Source of the DNA: Clostridium sp. MCC353
GTDB lineage: Bacteria > Bacillota > Clostridia > Lachnospirales > Lachnospiraceae
Assembly (NCBI RefSeq): GCF_018785315.1
Contig: NZ_WQPN01000013.1
Span: forward strand, 40,168 to 104,167
Direction: 5' to 3'
DNA: 64,000 bases
In this document: piece by piece, positions 7,754 through 16,607 of the stretch
How the letters are laid out: each line of letters starts with the position of its first letter
Numbering within the stretch: position 1 is the stretch's first letter
Position numbers and translations under genes: made by a program
Notes under the pieces: generated by a model
The model's input: only the letters and a program-made list of their open reading frames with translations
What the model was told of the DNA's origin: nothing
Databases searched by the model: none

Positions 7754-9070
7754 TTATTTTCCTCCTTTATTAATAATTCTGTTTTCTATGAAATCTTCTA
7801 CCAGACCGGTCATGGTATCACGGTTCCATTTTCTGGCGTCAACCGGGTCTGCTTTGAAGATCAGCACCGGAATACCGGCGTCTTCCAATGTTTTCTGGAT
7901 GAAGTAAGAGCCTTCCACCGCCTGCATACAGTTCTCAGGAACCATATAAACCACTCCGTCGATCTTGTTATGCTTCGCCTCTTTTAAGAACCACTGGGCG
8001 TTCCATGGCGGCATATGGAGGAAATCTTCCATTCCGATATATCTGGCTGCCAAAGCTCTCAGCGGATCTTCTTCCACATGATAGCGGCGGTAGGCGTCAG
8101 CACCCATGGCCAGGTACATACTCCATACAAATGCGGCTCCGTATTTCTTCTCAAAGTTCTGGTAGAATGCGAAATCATGCCAAAGCCCTCTTCCCAGCCA
8201 CATCAGACGGTATTTTTCGTTGGGGACGGCCGTGTGGCCCTCATCCACCATGGCTTTAATCTCTTCATACATGCTCTTTGCATGGTCGGCGGCCCATCTG
8301 GTTCCCCGCTGCCACTGAGCCTGCATTACCGCGTTGATGGTATCCACTACGGTAACCGGAGCCGGGCTTGTTTCTGCGATTAAATCACGGATTTTTGTAT
8401 ACCACTCTTCCTGCTCATTGATCAGGTTCATGACTTCTTCCAGTTTGTTGATATCGAACATCTTTCCTGTTTTCATTTCCAGGAAACGGATCAGCTCTTT
8501 TAATTCTTCCACCGCGGTATCCAGACGTTCTGTGTCATAAAGGTTCTCCCAGTCATTCTGAGCCAGATCCCACCAGTTTAACGGAACCTTTCTCGGCACC
8601 GTATTTTCCATGGCGTAGAAATCAGCGCCGTGGTTCTGTGCGAAAAGCTGGAAAATCTTGCCCTGGCAGTCACAGGTTAAGCGGGTGATTGCGATGGTTG
8701 GGTCCGGAAGGCCTCCCCATGGCCCGTTTTCTTTATCTTCCGGGTCCATGCTTTCAGCAAATGCGGTTGCACAGTATGAACAGAGGTCATCCCTGTAACC
8801 GGCGTCTCTTAAAAGGCCGTAGTACTTAGGCGCTTTTCTTTTCGCAGCACAGATGGCTGCCCACCATTGGTTAACCACAAAGGGAATATCCATAGCCCGT
8901 AAAACTTCCATCGGCACGTCGGCATTCAGATACCCGAAATCTTCTCCTGCCTCCACCCGTTTTCTCAGGCCGGCAAACCATTCTTTCTGATATGCGCTGG
9001 CTGTGCCTGTGGCCTTTAAGGTTTTGACCGCGCGAGGCGGTTCCTGTTGTTTCTTCATCTCTTCTGCCAT
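7754..9070 (-). CDS. 2-hydroxyacyl-CoA dehydratase, cluster-binding subunit
   Basis: 438 residues, HgdA/HadB/FldB superfamily (also benzoyl-CoA reductase subunits). These enzymes remove water from 2-hydroxyacyl-CoA by a ketyl-radical mechanism that needs a [4Fe-4S] cluster and a separate ATP-dependent activator. Candidate cluster ligands are Cys97 and Cys100 (DDLCSYC), Cys133 and Cys135 (RLTCDC) and a later ENCMQAVEG. The C-terminal IPVLIFKADPVDAR is a family hallmark. The ATG at 9070 overlaps the upstream stop (TGATG); a GTG at 9073 is the alternative. Both use the GGAGG nine or six bases ahead. It partners with the gene at 9070-10239. No activator (HgdC-type) gene is in the window. Confidence 0.85.
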   Translation of the reverse strand: MAEEMKKQQEPPRAVKTLKATGTASAYQKEWFAGLRKRVEAGEDFGYLNADVPMEVLRAMDIPFVVNQWWAAICAAKRKAPKYYGLLRDAGYRDDLCSYCATAFAESMDPEDKENGPWGGLPDPTIAITRLTCDCQGKIFQLFAQNHGADFYAMENTVPRKVPLNWWDLAQNDWENLYDTERLDTAVEELKELIRFLEMKTGKMFDINKLEEVMNLINEQEEWYTKIRDLIAETSPAPVTVVDTINAVMQAQWQRGTRWAADHAKSMYEEIKAMVDEGHTAVPNEKYRLMWLGRGLWHDFAFYQNFEKKYGAAFVWSMYLAMGADAYRRYHVEEDPLRALAARYIGMEDFLHMPPWNAQWFLKEAKHNKIDGVVYMVPENCMQAVEGSYFIQKTLEDAGIPVLIFKADPVDARKWNRDTMTGLVEDFIENRIINKGGK

Positions 9071-10239
9071 CACTGATCTCCTCCTTTCAGGCTGCCGACA
9101 AAATCAGCAATTTTCTCTTTCAATCCTTCATTCTTATCGATCGGATACTGGAGCTGTACAAATGACGCTGCCGGTATTCCCTTTTCGTCCAGAGACTTCT
9201 TCTGGGAAGGATAATCCCAGGATGCCGCTTCTTCGTATTTATTGGTGGCAAATATCACCGCTTCCGCTTTGGCATCGGCCACTTCCCGGTTAAGCGCCTC
9301 CACTCTCTGGGACACAAAGGCTTTTTTCGAGCTGAATTCCCGAAGCATATAACGGTCCACAATGGCTCTGACCGGGTTGTAGTCCATATTATAGTCTCTC
9401 TCAAAATACCGGTCGCCCCAGTCGTGGTCTTCGCTCACGATCACTGCTCCCGTATCTTCAATCATATCATAGAAAGAAGTATCTTCCTGTCCGCTGCCTG
9501 TAAAATAAACTCTCGGCCCATTGATAACCGGCCATTCCGCAGCGTCTTTCGTCACTTCTTTTACAAGCTTGGTATGCTCTTCCCTGTCCATGAAGAATGC
9601 CGCGCCGATGATGACAAGGGCTTCCGATCCGTTAATATGTACTTCTTCGCCATGGCGCAGCTTCGCCATTTCACGGAGTGCCTGACGGTTTTCATTGCAG
9701 ACAGCCGCGGCTTTTTTAACAGCTTCTTCTGTTATGGCCTTTCCTGCCCAGCTCTCAACAGCTTTCCAGAATATCTTGATGGTATCTTCGTTTCTCACCT
9801 GATGCATCCGGTTTCTTGTAAACATCCAGTCGATGAATTCTACCGGCGGAAGGTTCTTTCCGATGCCCTGGCGGTGCATTTCCCTTAAATAAAGGTAAAT
9901 TCTGATGATTACGTCTGTGGAGTTGGATACAACCAGGTAATCGATCAGATCACCGTAAGTGCCGTCCACGATCTTTTCGAACTGCGCTCTGACAATGGGG
10001 TCAAATGCATATTCCAAATATTTGTCGGTCTCCTCCAAAGGCTTTCGAGGGTCCGCATAAACATGAACCGGAAACATCCCAGCGGCCATCAGCAGCTCGT
10101 CGGGAACATCACAGCCCAGCTCACCAACAATGATTTTTCCGTTTTCTTTCTGTTCCAGCAAAACTTTTTCCCGGTTATCGTAGATATCTTTTAAAGCCTG
10201 GAAAGCCTTGCTGTCAAGTGCTTCTTTTCTGATACTCAC
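9070..10239 (-). CDS. 2-hydroxyacyl-CoA dehydratase, second subunit lacking cluster cysteines
   Basis: 389 residues, same superfamily as the adjacent subunit. The N-terminal GELGCDVPDELLMAAGMFPV and the C-terminal GIPAASFVQLQYPID follow the family plan. Only two cysteines are present (43 and 181). Where HadC-like subunits carry ligands, this protein reads YAFDPIVRAQ, SNSTDV and SEDHDWGDRYF, so it probably binds no Fe-S cluster. It may be structural or substrate-binding. The start is a GTG at 10239 with AGGAGGTG five bases ahead; no in-frame ATG fits. First gene of the operon that runs to 5195. Its upstream region 10240-10616 is shared with the divergent CdaR-type regulator. Confidence 0.8.
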   Translation of the reverse strand: MSIRKEALDSKAFQALKDIYDNREKVLLEQKENGKIIVGELGCDVPDELLMAAGMFPVHVYADPRKPLEETDKYLEYAFDPIVRAQFEKIVDGTYGDLIDYLVVSNSTDVIIRIYLYLREMHRQGIGKNLPPVEFIDWMFTRNRMHQVRNEDTIKIFWKAVESWAGKAITEEAVKKAAAVCNENRQALREMAKLRHGEEVHINGSEALVIIGAAFFMDREEHTKLVKEVTKDAAEWPVINGPRVYFTGSGQEDTSFYDMIEDTGAVIVSEDHDWGDRYFERDYNMDYNPVRAIVDRYMLREFSSKKAFVSQRVEALNREVADAKAEAVIFATNKYEEAASWDYPSQKKSLDEKGIPAASFVQLQYPIDKNEGLKEKIADFVGSLKGGDQ

Positions 10240-10357
10240 ATAAACACCTCCTGATTATAATCAAAAAACCTGTTGCCTGTTCGTCTTTCTTTTTCTAGCT
10301 TAACTATTTTTTAACGAATTTACCATATCCATTGCGCCCAAAACTCCGCCTTGAGTT

Positions 10358-10376
10358 TATGTGCACTGTGCACATA
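10358..10376. promoter_or_regulatory. Palindrome in the divergent dehydratase/CdaR promoter region
   Basis: Perfect inverted repeat TATGTGCAC-T-GTGCACATA, 119 bases upstream of the dehydratase operon start and 74 bases before the CdaR -35 box. Size and symmetry fit a dimeric regulator; the adjacent CdaR-type protein is the first candidate. A related TGCACAT/ATGTGCA palindrome at 34866-34884 stands in front of the sugar ABC operon, which weakens a strictly local reading. I see no convincing sigma-A promoter for the dehydratase operon in 10240-10616. Confidence 0.5.
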
Positions 10377-10449
10377 TCATTTTCTGACGATTGTATTTAA
10401 AAAAATACAGGCAAAAAGTCGGATTCTATCGATATGTTCTAATTAATCA

Positions 10450-10478
10450 TTGATTTTTTCCAACTTACTATTTATACT
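10450..10478 (+). promoter_or_regulatory. Sigma-A promoter of the CdaR-type regulator
   Basis: TTGATT (10450-10455), 17-base spacer, TATACT (10473-10478). It would give a leader of about 130 bases before the ATG at 10617. Confidence 0.55.
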
Positions 10479-10616
10479 GCATAATAAAGGCTTTTATGAA
10501 AAATGAGCGAAATGTATCATCTGCACATCTTATTTTTTATTGAGATTTGGAGATATCGTTTCTCCCTTTTTCATTTTTTGTTAATATTTATACAAACTTT
10601 TCGAAAGGTTGATTTT

Positions 10617-12254
10617 ATGCTGACTACTTCTATCCTGCTGCATCCGCTGGCCCCTTATATTCTGATATCCAGCATTCCCCACTCCTCCTTGGAATCCGTC
10701 CAGAGCATCCTGCTTCTCAACGGACAGATGGATTTGGACTGCCGTAATATTTATATCGGCACTCCCGACGCCATTTTACACGCTTTGGACCACGCCTCTT
10801 TTTCCGGGTCCGTCACCCTGCTCTGCGCCGCAGGAAATGACTGCCGGTCTCTCCCTGATCTTCCAATGGGGGATTATAATCTGGTCATTTTGTCCCTGGA
10901 TTTTATCGATCTCTACAACCGGACCGCCCAAAGCCTGAACGCTTACAGGAACTGGCTTTCCCGTCTGGAACAGGCGGTAAAGCAGAACGCGGATTTAAAA
11001 ATCATAACTGATCTGGGCTACGAAATGCTCCGCTACCCCATCCTGATTCTGAACAATGCCTATAAAGTGATCGCCAAAAGCCACATCCGCCAGTTTTACG
11101 ATTTTTGTCTCCATGAGGCGGACACCAGCGATTACCTGTGCTATGAAACCATACAGACGATCCATAAGGAAACCGTCTTAAACACCAGTTTCAACTCCGT
11201 ACACCGGGAATACATCTCTTCCTACGACAAGCACTACACAGTTGTCCGCCTGGTCCGTTACAAAGGCATGGTGGCCGCCCGGGTATCCGTAACCATGCCC
11301 AATGACCAGCCCAACCCCTTTATCACGGATTTATCCGCCGATTTTGTCTCCTACATAGAGGAATACATGATTCATAACGATCAATTGGGCTACCGGGTGG
11401 CCAACGAATTTTCTACCTTAGTGGCCGATCTTTTGGATCAGCGGCTCACCAGCCCGGCCGAATTGGAACAGCGGCTGAAAATGATGCCCGCGCTTGCCTT
11501 TCAGAAGTATTATCATATCATCGTCATTACATTTGAACAGACCCAGGAGAATATTCCCTGGAACTTTATCATCAACCAGCTAGAACAGGTTCTGCCATCC
11601 AGCAACATGGCCGTCTATCACCGGGAACTGATTATCCTGACAAAGAAAGCCCACCATCAGCAGACCCTGTCATTTGACCACGATAAATTCAGCGCGATCC
11701 TTCAGAACTACAGGGCATATGCGGCTATAGGAAATTATTCCAAATTCCTCATTTCCCTTCACTCCCTCTATGTACAGACAAAATCCGCCCTTCCTCTGGG
11801 CATGGTGTTTCGCGAATCAGAGGACGAACGGATTTTCTTATATGAGAAATACAGCATATACCACATGGTTTCCTTGTGTGCGGATGCATTTTACAATACT
11901 TACCACAACCGGAATCTGATCTATCTGTGCCACCCGGCTTTAATCGCCCTGGAGCGGTATGACAAGAAATACGGCAATAATCTGAAGGACGTATTATACC
12001 TTTACTTAACCAATGACCGGAACTCGGCAAAGACAGCGAAGGACTTGTTCATCCACAGGAATACCATGCTCTATAAAATTAATAAAATAGAAGAGATCAT
12101 CGGCCAAAGCCTGGATGACCATCTATTGAGGGAACGGCTGCTTTTTTCCTTCCATATCCTGGAATATGTGGATAAAATGCTTCATCAGGACCCTCTTGTA
12201 TTAAAACAGGATGAGAAGCGGCCGGAATCTACTTCAAAGGAAAAACAGTCATAA
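10617..12254 (+). CDS. CdaR/PucR family transcriptional regulator
   Basis: 545 residues. The C-terminal block LYLYLTNDRNSAKTAKDLF followed by IHRNTMLYKINKIEEIIG is the PucR-type helix-turn-helix (HTH_30) found in CdaR (sugar-diacid regulator) and PucR. The long N-terminal part, including a GGDEF-like central region, is the usual ligand/regulatory portion. I chose the ATG at 10617 because GAAAGG stands eight bases ahead; an upstream ATG at 10503 would add a hydrophobic stretch that lies in the probable leader. It is divergent from the dehydratase operon and converges, with a 26-base 3' overlap (12229-12254), on the permease of the dehydrogenase operon. It may sense the hydroxy acid and control both operons; that is inference from position. 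Confidence 0.8.
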   Translation: MLTTSILLHPLAPYILISSIPHSSLESVQSILLLNGQMDLDCRNIYIGTPDAILHALDHASFSGSVTLLCAAGNDCRSLPDLPMGDYNLVILSLDFIDLYNRTAQSLNAYRNWLSRLEQAVKQNADLKIITDLGYEMLRYPILILNNAYKVIAKSHIRQFYDFCLHEADTSDYLCYETIQTIHKETVLNTSFNSVHREYISSYDKHYTVVRLVRYKGMVAARVSVTMPNDQPNPFITDLSADFVSYIEEYMIHNDQLGYRVANEFSTLVADLLDQRLTSPAELEQRLKMMPALAFQKYYHIIVITFEQTQENIPWNFIINQLEQVLPSSNMAVYHRELIILTKKAHHQQTLSFDHDKFSAILQNYRAYAAIGNYSKFLISLHSLYVQTKSALPLGMVFRESEDERIFLYEKYSIYHMVSLCADAFYNTYHNRNLIYLCHPALIALERYDKKYGNNLKDVLYLYLTNDRNSAKTAKDLFIHRNTMLYKINKIEEIIGQSLDDHLLRERLLFSFHILEYVDKMLHQDPLVLKQDEKRPESTSKEKQS

Positions 12255-13518
12255 TCCATCCCACGGACACCACACAGCAGATTATGCAGAGTATCCAGGA
12301 CTGTTTAAACATGGATTTCTGGTCATAACCGCCGCATTCCATCATATAGGGAATGGCCGCGGTGGCCATCGGCGTCATGAACGCGGATAAACAGGCGGCC
12401 TGGATCAGAATCATCAGCCCTACCGGGTTAGCGCCGATGGAAGCGCAGGTTGCGATTGCGATCGGATGAAAAATCAGCATCGTGCCCCGGTTCTGCATCA
12501 CCTGGGTTAATATGAAGGGGATGACAAAGAAAATGAAGCCGATGATATAGGAATTGCCTCCCACTGCGTCCACAACACCGGCAATATGACCGCCGATCAG
12601 CTCTCCCGCCCCGGTTTGGCTGAGGGCGCCTGACATGGCCAGGGCTCCCACAATCAGGAATAACATGCTGAATGGTATGGAACCAGTGGCTTCCCGTGGT
12701 TTTAACACGCCGAATATGACCATAGCCAGGGCTCCGATCACAGTAATTTCCCAGTTCTGAAGGCCAATCTGCTGGGCAAACATGAGCGCGAGGGCATCCG
12801 CGAAGAAAATGATGATCCCCGCGTTTTCCTGGAACGGTTTCAAAGCTTCTTTGGCCGCAGCTTTGGCAGAAGCTGTGGCCGGCTTCAAAATCGGCTCATC
12901 CGGAGCCAGTTTTGTGGCAAAAAAGGAACAGTAGATCACACAGATAATGAGCAGAGGCAGTCGGCCGATCATGGGATCAAAAATACCCACCATATGATCC
13001 AGATAGCCGTAACTTTCCAGATAACCGTTCAGTTCAGCCGCCACTGTCGCTCCCGCTCCCACAGGAAATGTACAGCAGGTTACAACTGTAACCACGCCTA
13101 ACGGGAACATTACTTTGCTGGATTTAATCCCCATGCTCTCCGCCGAGGCCATGAGCATGGGCGCTACAATCCCCATAGCCACAACAGGGCTCTGGATAAA
13201 CTGGCTCAACAGCATTCCGGTCAGCACATATCCAAACATCAGCTTATTTAAATTTCCCTTGGCCATCCTTGAAATTTTATCCGCCACATTGGTGCAGAAA
13301 CGGGTTCTGTTAAAGCCGGCAGCCACCACGCACATTCCGCCGATCATCACAACGTTATTGTTGGAAAAATACGCCAGCCCAGCCTTTGCTTCCAGGCAGC
13401 CCGTCAATACCAGAGCCATCATGGAAACAAGGGAAACCGTTGCCAGACTGTATTTTCCGCTGCAGAAACCGATTACCATAACCGCAAATATAATCAAACA
13501 TATCGTTAATTGACTCAT
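12229..13518 (-). CDS. SLC13/DASS-type anion permease
   Basis: 429 residues and about 11 hydrophobic segments. SQFIQSPVVAMGIVAPM and the mirrored FMTPMATAAIPYMMECGG are the two re-entrant substrate loops of the divalent anion:sodium symporter / ArsB-NhaD superfamily. It probably takes up a dicarboxylate or tartrate-like anion. The gene follows the MBL-fold hydrolase (19-base gap) and the tartrate/D-malate dehydrogenase in one operon, which supports that cargo. The start at 13518 follows TAGGGGGA. Its 3' end overlaps the convergent CdaR-type gene by 26 bases, so no terminator separates them. This window carries two unrelated carboxylate transporters within 8 kb. Confidence 0.75.
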   Translation of the reverse strand: MSQLTICLIIFAVMVIGFCSGKYSLATVSLVSMMALVLTGCLEAKAGLAYFSNNNVVMIGGMCVVAAGFNRTRFCTNVADKISRMAKGNLNKLMFGYVLTGMLLSQFIQSPVVAMGIVAPMLMASAESMGIKSSKVMFPLGVVTVVTCCTFPVGAGATVAAELNGYLESYGYLDHMVGIFDPMIGRLPLLIICVIYCSFFATKLAPDEPILKPATASAKAAAKEALKPFQENAGIIIFFADALALMFAQQIGLQNWEITVIGALAMVIFGVLKPREATGSIPFSMLFLIVGALAMSGALSQTGAGELIGGHIAGVVDAVGGNSYIIGFIFFVIPFILTQVMQNRGTMLIFHPIAIATCASIGANPVGLMILIQAACLSAFMTPMATAAIPYMMECGGYDQKSMFKQSWILCIICCVVSVGWIMTVFPLK

Positions 13519-13537
13519 TGTATCCCCCTATCAATAA

Positions 13538-14389
13538 TTAATCTTCTGTTATTCCAATCCCCAATCCGTACCATTTCCACGCTTCAGGATATAAGAGCGT
13601 ACACCCCGGCTCCAGCTTTTCCATCTCTCCCTTTACCTGCATAAAATAATCTGAGGTCTTCTCTTCGCCCCATTTTTTACACAGCACATCCATATGAAAC
13701 GGAATCACCACCTGGGCGCCGTATTTTACAAACAATTGGGCCAAATCTCCGGCCGGCACCTGTCCGTCTGAGAACAAATCGCCGCCTGATTTTCTCACCC
13801 CGGCCTGGCGCAGAACCACATTGGGCCGTTTCTCCCTGCTGATATCGAATAAATCACTAAAGACGGTCTGTCCCGACGCCATCAGACAGCGGAAATTTTG
13901 GTTTGTGGTAATCAAATAATCCAGAGACTCTATAGAACCCATGGTATCACACTCAAAATGCCCCTCTATCCCCAGTTCTTTCTTTGTAATATCCTGATCC
14001 GTTGAGCAGATGCGTCCGCCGGACGGATTGTGCTTTGCCTGCCATGCTTCGAGAGTGAAATCTTCCAGCGTAAATTTCTGCCCCGGAAAAACAGGATACA
14101 AATCATCAAAGGGAATCCGGTGGTATTTCATGAGCGCCATGGCCGACAGAGCGCCCGTAAATACTTTTGGCCGGAATTTCCGAACAAAATAACCCAGATC
14201 AATTTCATGGTCAAAATGGGTATGAGTCACCAGGATATAATCCACCCGCGTGATCTCTTCCTTGGTGTGTTCCTCAGTTTCACTGTCCCGGAAGAACGGA
14301 TCAATTAAGATCACTTTTCCGTTTGACAGTTGGATTTCATGGGCCCCTCCCGCATGAAAGGAACGGATTTTCAAAGCTGAAACGATCAT
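13538..14389 (-). CDS. MBL-fold metallo-hydrolase
   Basis: 283 residues, metallo-beta-lactamase superfamily. The THTHFDHEID motif gives the zinc-binding HxHxDH core, and HMDVL near residue 230 provides a later His. The N-terminal FHAGGAHEIQL...ILIDPFF resembles the UlaG/YcaJ-like lactonase branch. A lactonase or hydrolase acting on an activated hydroxy acid would fit between the dehydrogenase and the permease, but nothing in the sequence fixes the substrate. The start at 14389 is preceded by AGGAGAGG. There are 16 bases between it and the upstream dehydrogenase gene. Confidence 0.7.
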   Translation of the reverse strand: MIVSALKIRSFHAGGAHEIQLSNGKVILIDPFFRDSETEEHTKEEITRVDYILVTHTHFDHEIDLGYFVRKFRPKVFTGALSAMALMKYHRIPFDDLYPVFPGQKFTLEDFTLEAWQAKHNPSGGRICSTDQDITKKELGIEGHFECDTMGSIESLDYLITTNQNFRCLMASGQTVFSDLFDISREKRPNVVLRQAGVRKSGGDLFSDGQVPAGDLAQLFVKYGAQVVIPFHMDVLCKKWGEEKTSDYFMQVKGEMEKLEPGCTLLYPEAWKWYGLGIGITED

Positions 14390-14405
14390 ATACCTCTCCT
14401 CCTCA

Positions 14406-15476
14406 TTATTTTTTCAAACACAGTTTCTCCACCACATTGTCACCCGCCTGACTGGTAGTTGCAGTTCCGCCCAAATCCGGCGTCAGCACCTGGTTTTCCA
14501 CCAGCACCTCTTCGATCACGTCCAGCACCTTCTTTCCCCAGTCCTCATGGCCGAAGAAGTCCAGCATCTGGCTGGCCGCCCAAACGGAGGCCAGCGGATT
14601 GGCCTTGCCCTGTCCGGCAATATCCGGAGCCGAGCCGTGGATCGGTTCAAACATGGATGGGAACCTGCGTTCCGGATTTAAGTTGGCTCCTGCCGCCAGT
14701 CCCATTCCTCCGGCAATGGCCGCACCCAGATCCGTCAGTATGTCTCCGAATAAATTAGAAGTCACCACGATTTCAAACCGTTTCGGATCCTTCACCATGA
14801 ACATGCTGGCCGCGTCCACAAGATAGGAATGGGTTTCCACATCCGGATATTCCTCTCCTACCTCTTTGAAAATCTGATCCCAGAACACCATGGAATAGTT
14901 TAACGCATTGCCCTTGCTGATGCTGGTTAAGCTCTTTTTCTTCTCACGGGCCAGATTGTAGGCATAGCGGATGATCCTCTCACAGCCAACTCTGGAGAAT
15001 ACGCCGTCCTGGATCACAACCTCATTGGGTTTTCCCTTAAACAGCCAGCTTCCGCTACCCGCATACTCCCCTTCGCTGTTTTCCCGGACAAAGATCATGT
15101 CCACATCTTCTCTTTTCACATCCTTCAGCGGACACGGCGCTCCTTTTAAAAGGGTGACGGGCCTTAAATTCACATACTGGTCGAAATTCTTTCTTATGGT
15201 CAGCAAAAGATCCCATAGGGAAATGTGATCCGGCACTCCCGGATACCCAACAGCTCCAAGGTAAATCGCGTCAAATTCTTTCAGCTGTTCAATGCCGTCT
15301 TCCGCCATCATCCGCCCATGTTTCAGGTAATATTCACACCCCCACGGAAAATAGGTGAAGTCAAAGGCAAAGCCCCCGTCCAGTTTGGCCGCTGTTTTCA
15401 GCACTTTAATCCCCTCGTTAAGCACCTCCGGCCCGATTCCATCCCCTGCGATCACCGCAATTTTATACGTTTCCAT
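14406..15476 (-). CDS. Tartrate/D-malate dehydrogenase family (decarboxylating, IMDH-like)
   Basis: 356 residues, isocitrate/isopropylmalate dehydrogenase superfamily. The segments GDGIGPEV, LGAVGYPGVPDHISLW and MIFVRENSEGEYAG, with GDILTDLGAAIAGGMGLA at the metal site, match the tartrate dehydrogenase/D-malate dehydrogenase branch better than LeuB. The usual reaction is NAD-dependent oxidation and decarboxylation of D-malate to pyruvate, or oxidation of tartrate. First gene of a three-gene operon with an MBL-fold hydrolase and an anion permease. The ribosome binding site AAAGGAG precedes the ATG at 15476, and a good promoter lies at 15542-15514. It might instead act on a branched 2-hydroxy acid, since aconitase-like enzymes are also encoded in the window. 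Confidence 0.8.
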   Translation of the reverse strand: METYKIAVIAGDGIGPEVLNEGIKVLKTAAKLDGGFAFDFTYFPWGCEYYLKHGRMMAEDGIEQLKEFDAIYLGAVGYPGVPDHISLWDLLLTIRKNFDQYVNLRPVTLLKGAPCPLKDVKREDVDMIFVRENSEGEYAGSGSWLFKGKPNEVVIQDGVFSRVGCERIIRYAYNLAREKKKSLTSISKGNALNYSMVFWDQIFKEVGEEYPDVETHSYLVDAASMFMVKDPKRFEIVVTSNLFGDILTDLGAAIAGGMGLAAGANLNPERRFPSMFEPIHGSAPDIAGQGKANPLASVWAASQMLDFFGHEDWGKKVLDVIEEVLVENQVLTPDLGGTATTSQAGDNVVEKLCLKK

Positions 15477-15513
15477 GTTCTTCTCCTTTCATTTTTCCAG
15501 TTCTTATATCTTA

Positions 15514-15542
15514 ATGATAAGGGAATAACCTTCATTTGTAAA
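15514..15542 (-). promoter_or_regulatory. Sigma-A promoter of the dehydrogenase-hydrolase-permease operon
   Basis: On the minus strand TTTACA (15542-15537), exact 17-base spacer, TATCAT (15519-15514), 38 bases upstream of the start codon. Confidence 0.6.
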
Positions 15543-15774
15543 ATATGTGTTTTTTATCTTTTAATAGGTTTTTCCTATTGCAAAAAGCAGAAGGACAAGT
15601 ACAAACAGGGAAGGACACAGATGGACTACAGCCAGATTATAACTTGTACACCAATTCATCCCTTTGTTCATATCTTATAATATGCGGAGAAGAAAATCCG
15701 GCATGCTGTTAAAAATGAGTATTTGATTTAATCGTTTCTGAACACAAATATTGCATATAATTAAGGAGAAAATT

Positions 15775-16455
15775 ATGTTTTATGACTATCAAAATGATAT
15801 GAGTCCTGGAGGGACTTTCAATTGTAATGAATCGGAAAACTCCGAATATAGAAATAATGAATTGTCAGGCTCCGGAACTTGCAGATGTAATTGCAATAAC
15901 GGGTGCGGCAATTTTTGCTGCTGTCAAGGGCCTCCTGGTCCCAGAGGTCCAATGGGCCAGCAGGGATGCCCGGGTCAGCGGGGACCAATGGGGCCGCAGG
16001 GATTTATGGGCCCGACCGGGCCAGCCGGGCCAACCGGACCAACTGGAACGACTGAAATCGCCGCCGCAATGTCAGCCCTTAATATTTCATCAAGTACCTT
16101 TCCTGTAACAACTGATGGGACTAATCTTTCCCTTCCAGTTCAACCCTATATAAGGGGATTTACGGCCAATGCCGAAAATTCAGAATTCACAGTTGCTCAA
16201 ACAGGGACTTATTTAATTTCTTATGATATCAAAATGGCATCCGGATTGCCAATGTCATCAAGAGTAACATTAAATGGGATTCCGTTATTGAATTCGATTA
16301 ATACTTCTTCCACATCTTCCAATGAATACAGTGTGACATTCATGCAGCCCTTAACAGCAGGCGATATATTGTCATTACAATTTTATGGCGCCAATGGTTT
16401 GGTAACATTGCAAGCCGGTACCGGCGCATCATTCAATATTGTTAAAATAGCTTAA
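15775..16455 (+). CDS. Collagen-like repeat protein with BclA-type C-terminal domain
   Basis: 226 residues. Order: a polar N-terminus (1-40), a Cys-rich patch [15 protein letters not shown] (about 42-56), some 12 Gly-X-Y triplets ([19 protein letters not shown] onward, about 58-95), then a 130-residue globular region. Its late segments ([22 protein letters not shown]) resemble the C-terminal trimerising domain of BclA exosporium glycoprotein. No signal peptide is seen, as for many spore-surface proteins. AAGGAG lies six bases before the ATG at 15775; an ATG at 15751 lacks a site. The cysteines could cross-link trimers. Collagen repeats are short compared with Bacillus BclA. Monocistronic; its 3' end meets the terminator at 16534. 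Confidence 0.8.
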   Translation: MFYDYQNDMSPGGTFNCNESENSEYRNNELSGSGTCRCNCNNGCGNFCCCQGPPGPRGPMGQQGCPGQRGPMGPQGFMGPTGPAGPTGPTGTTEIAAAMSALNISSSTFPVTTDGTNLSLPVQPYIRGFTANAENSEFTVAQTGTYLISYDIKMASGLPMSSRVTLNGIPLLNSINTSSTSSNEYSVTFMQPLTAGDILSLQFYGANGLVTLQAGTGASFNIVKIA

Positions 16456-16533
16456 AGCAGAGTAAAAATCTTTGCCGAAAGCCAATGCCGGGTTGTTTGA
16501 CCAGTCCTCTTAATAAATAACCGCCGATTGAAA

Positions 16534-16565
16534 AGGCCGCTGCAGTCTTCTTCCTGCAGCGGCCT
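16534..16565 (-). terminator. Terminator between collagen-like gene and OYE-like gene
   Basis: Perfect 12-bp stem AGGCCGCTGCAG/CTGCAGCGGCCT with an eight-base loop. On the minus strand it is followed by TTTTC, so it ends the OYE-like operon; the convergent collagen-like transcript may use it too. Confidence 0.75.
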
Positions 16566-16607
16566 CTCAAAAGCTCAGTATATAGTTTAAACTCTTACCC
16601 CCATCAA

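Noticed and set aside
10503..10616. N-terminal extension of the CdaR-type regulator
   Set aside because: In-frame ATG exists at 10503, but a good ribosome binding site precedes the ATG at 10617 and the extension lies directly after the promoter in the leader.
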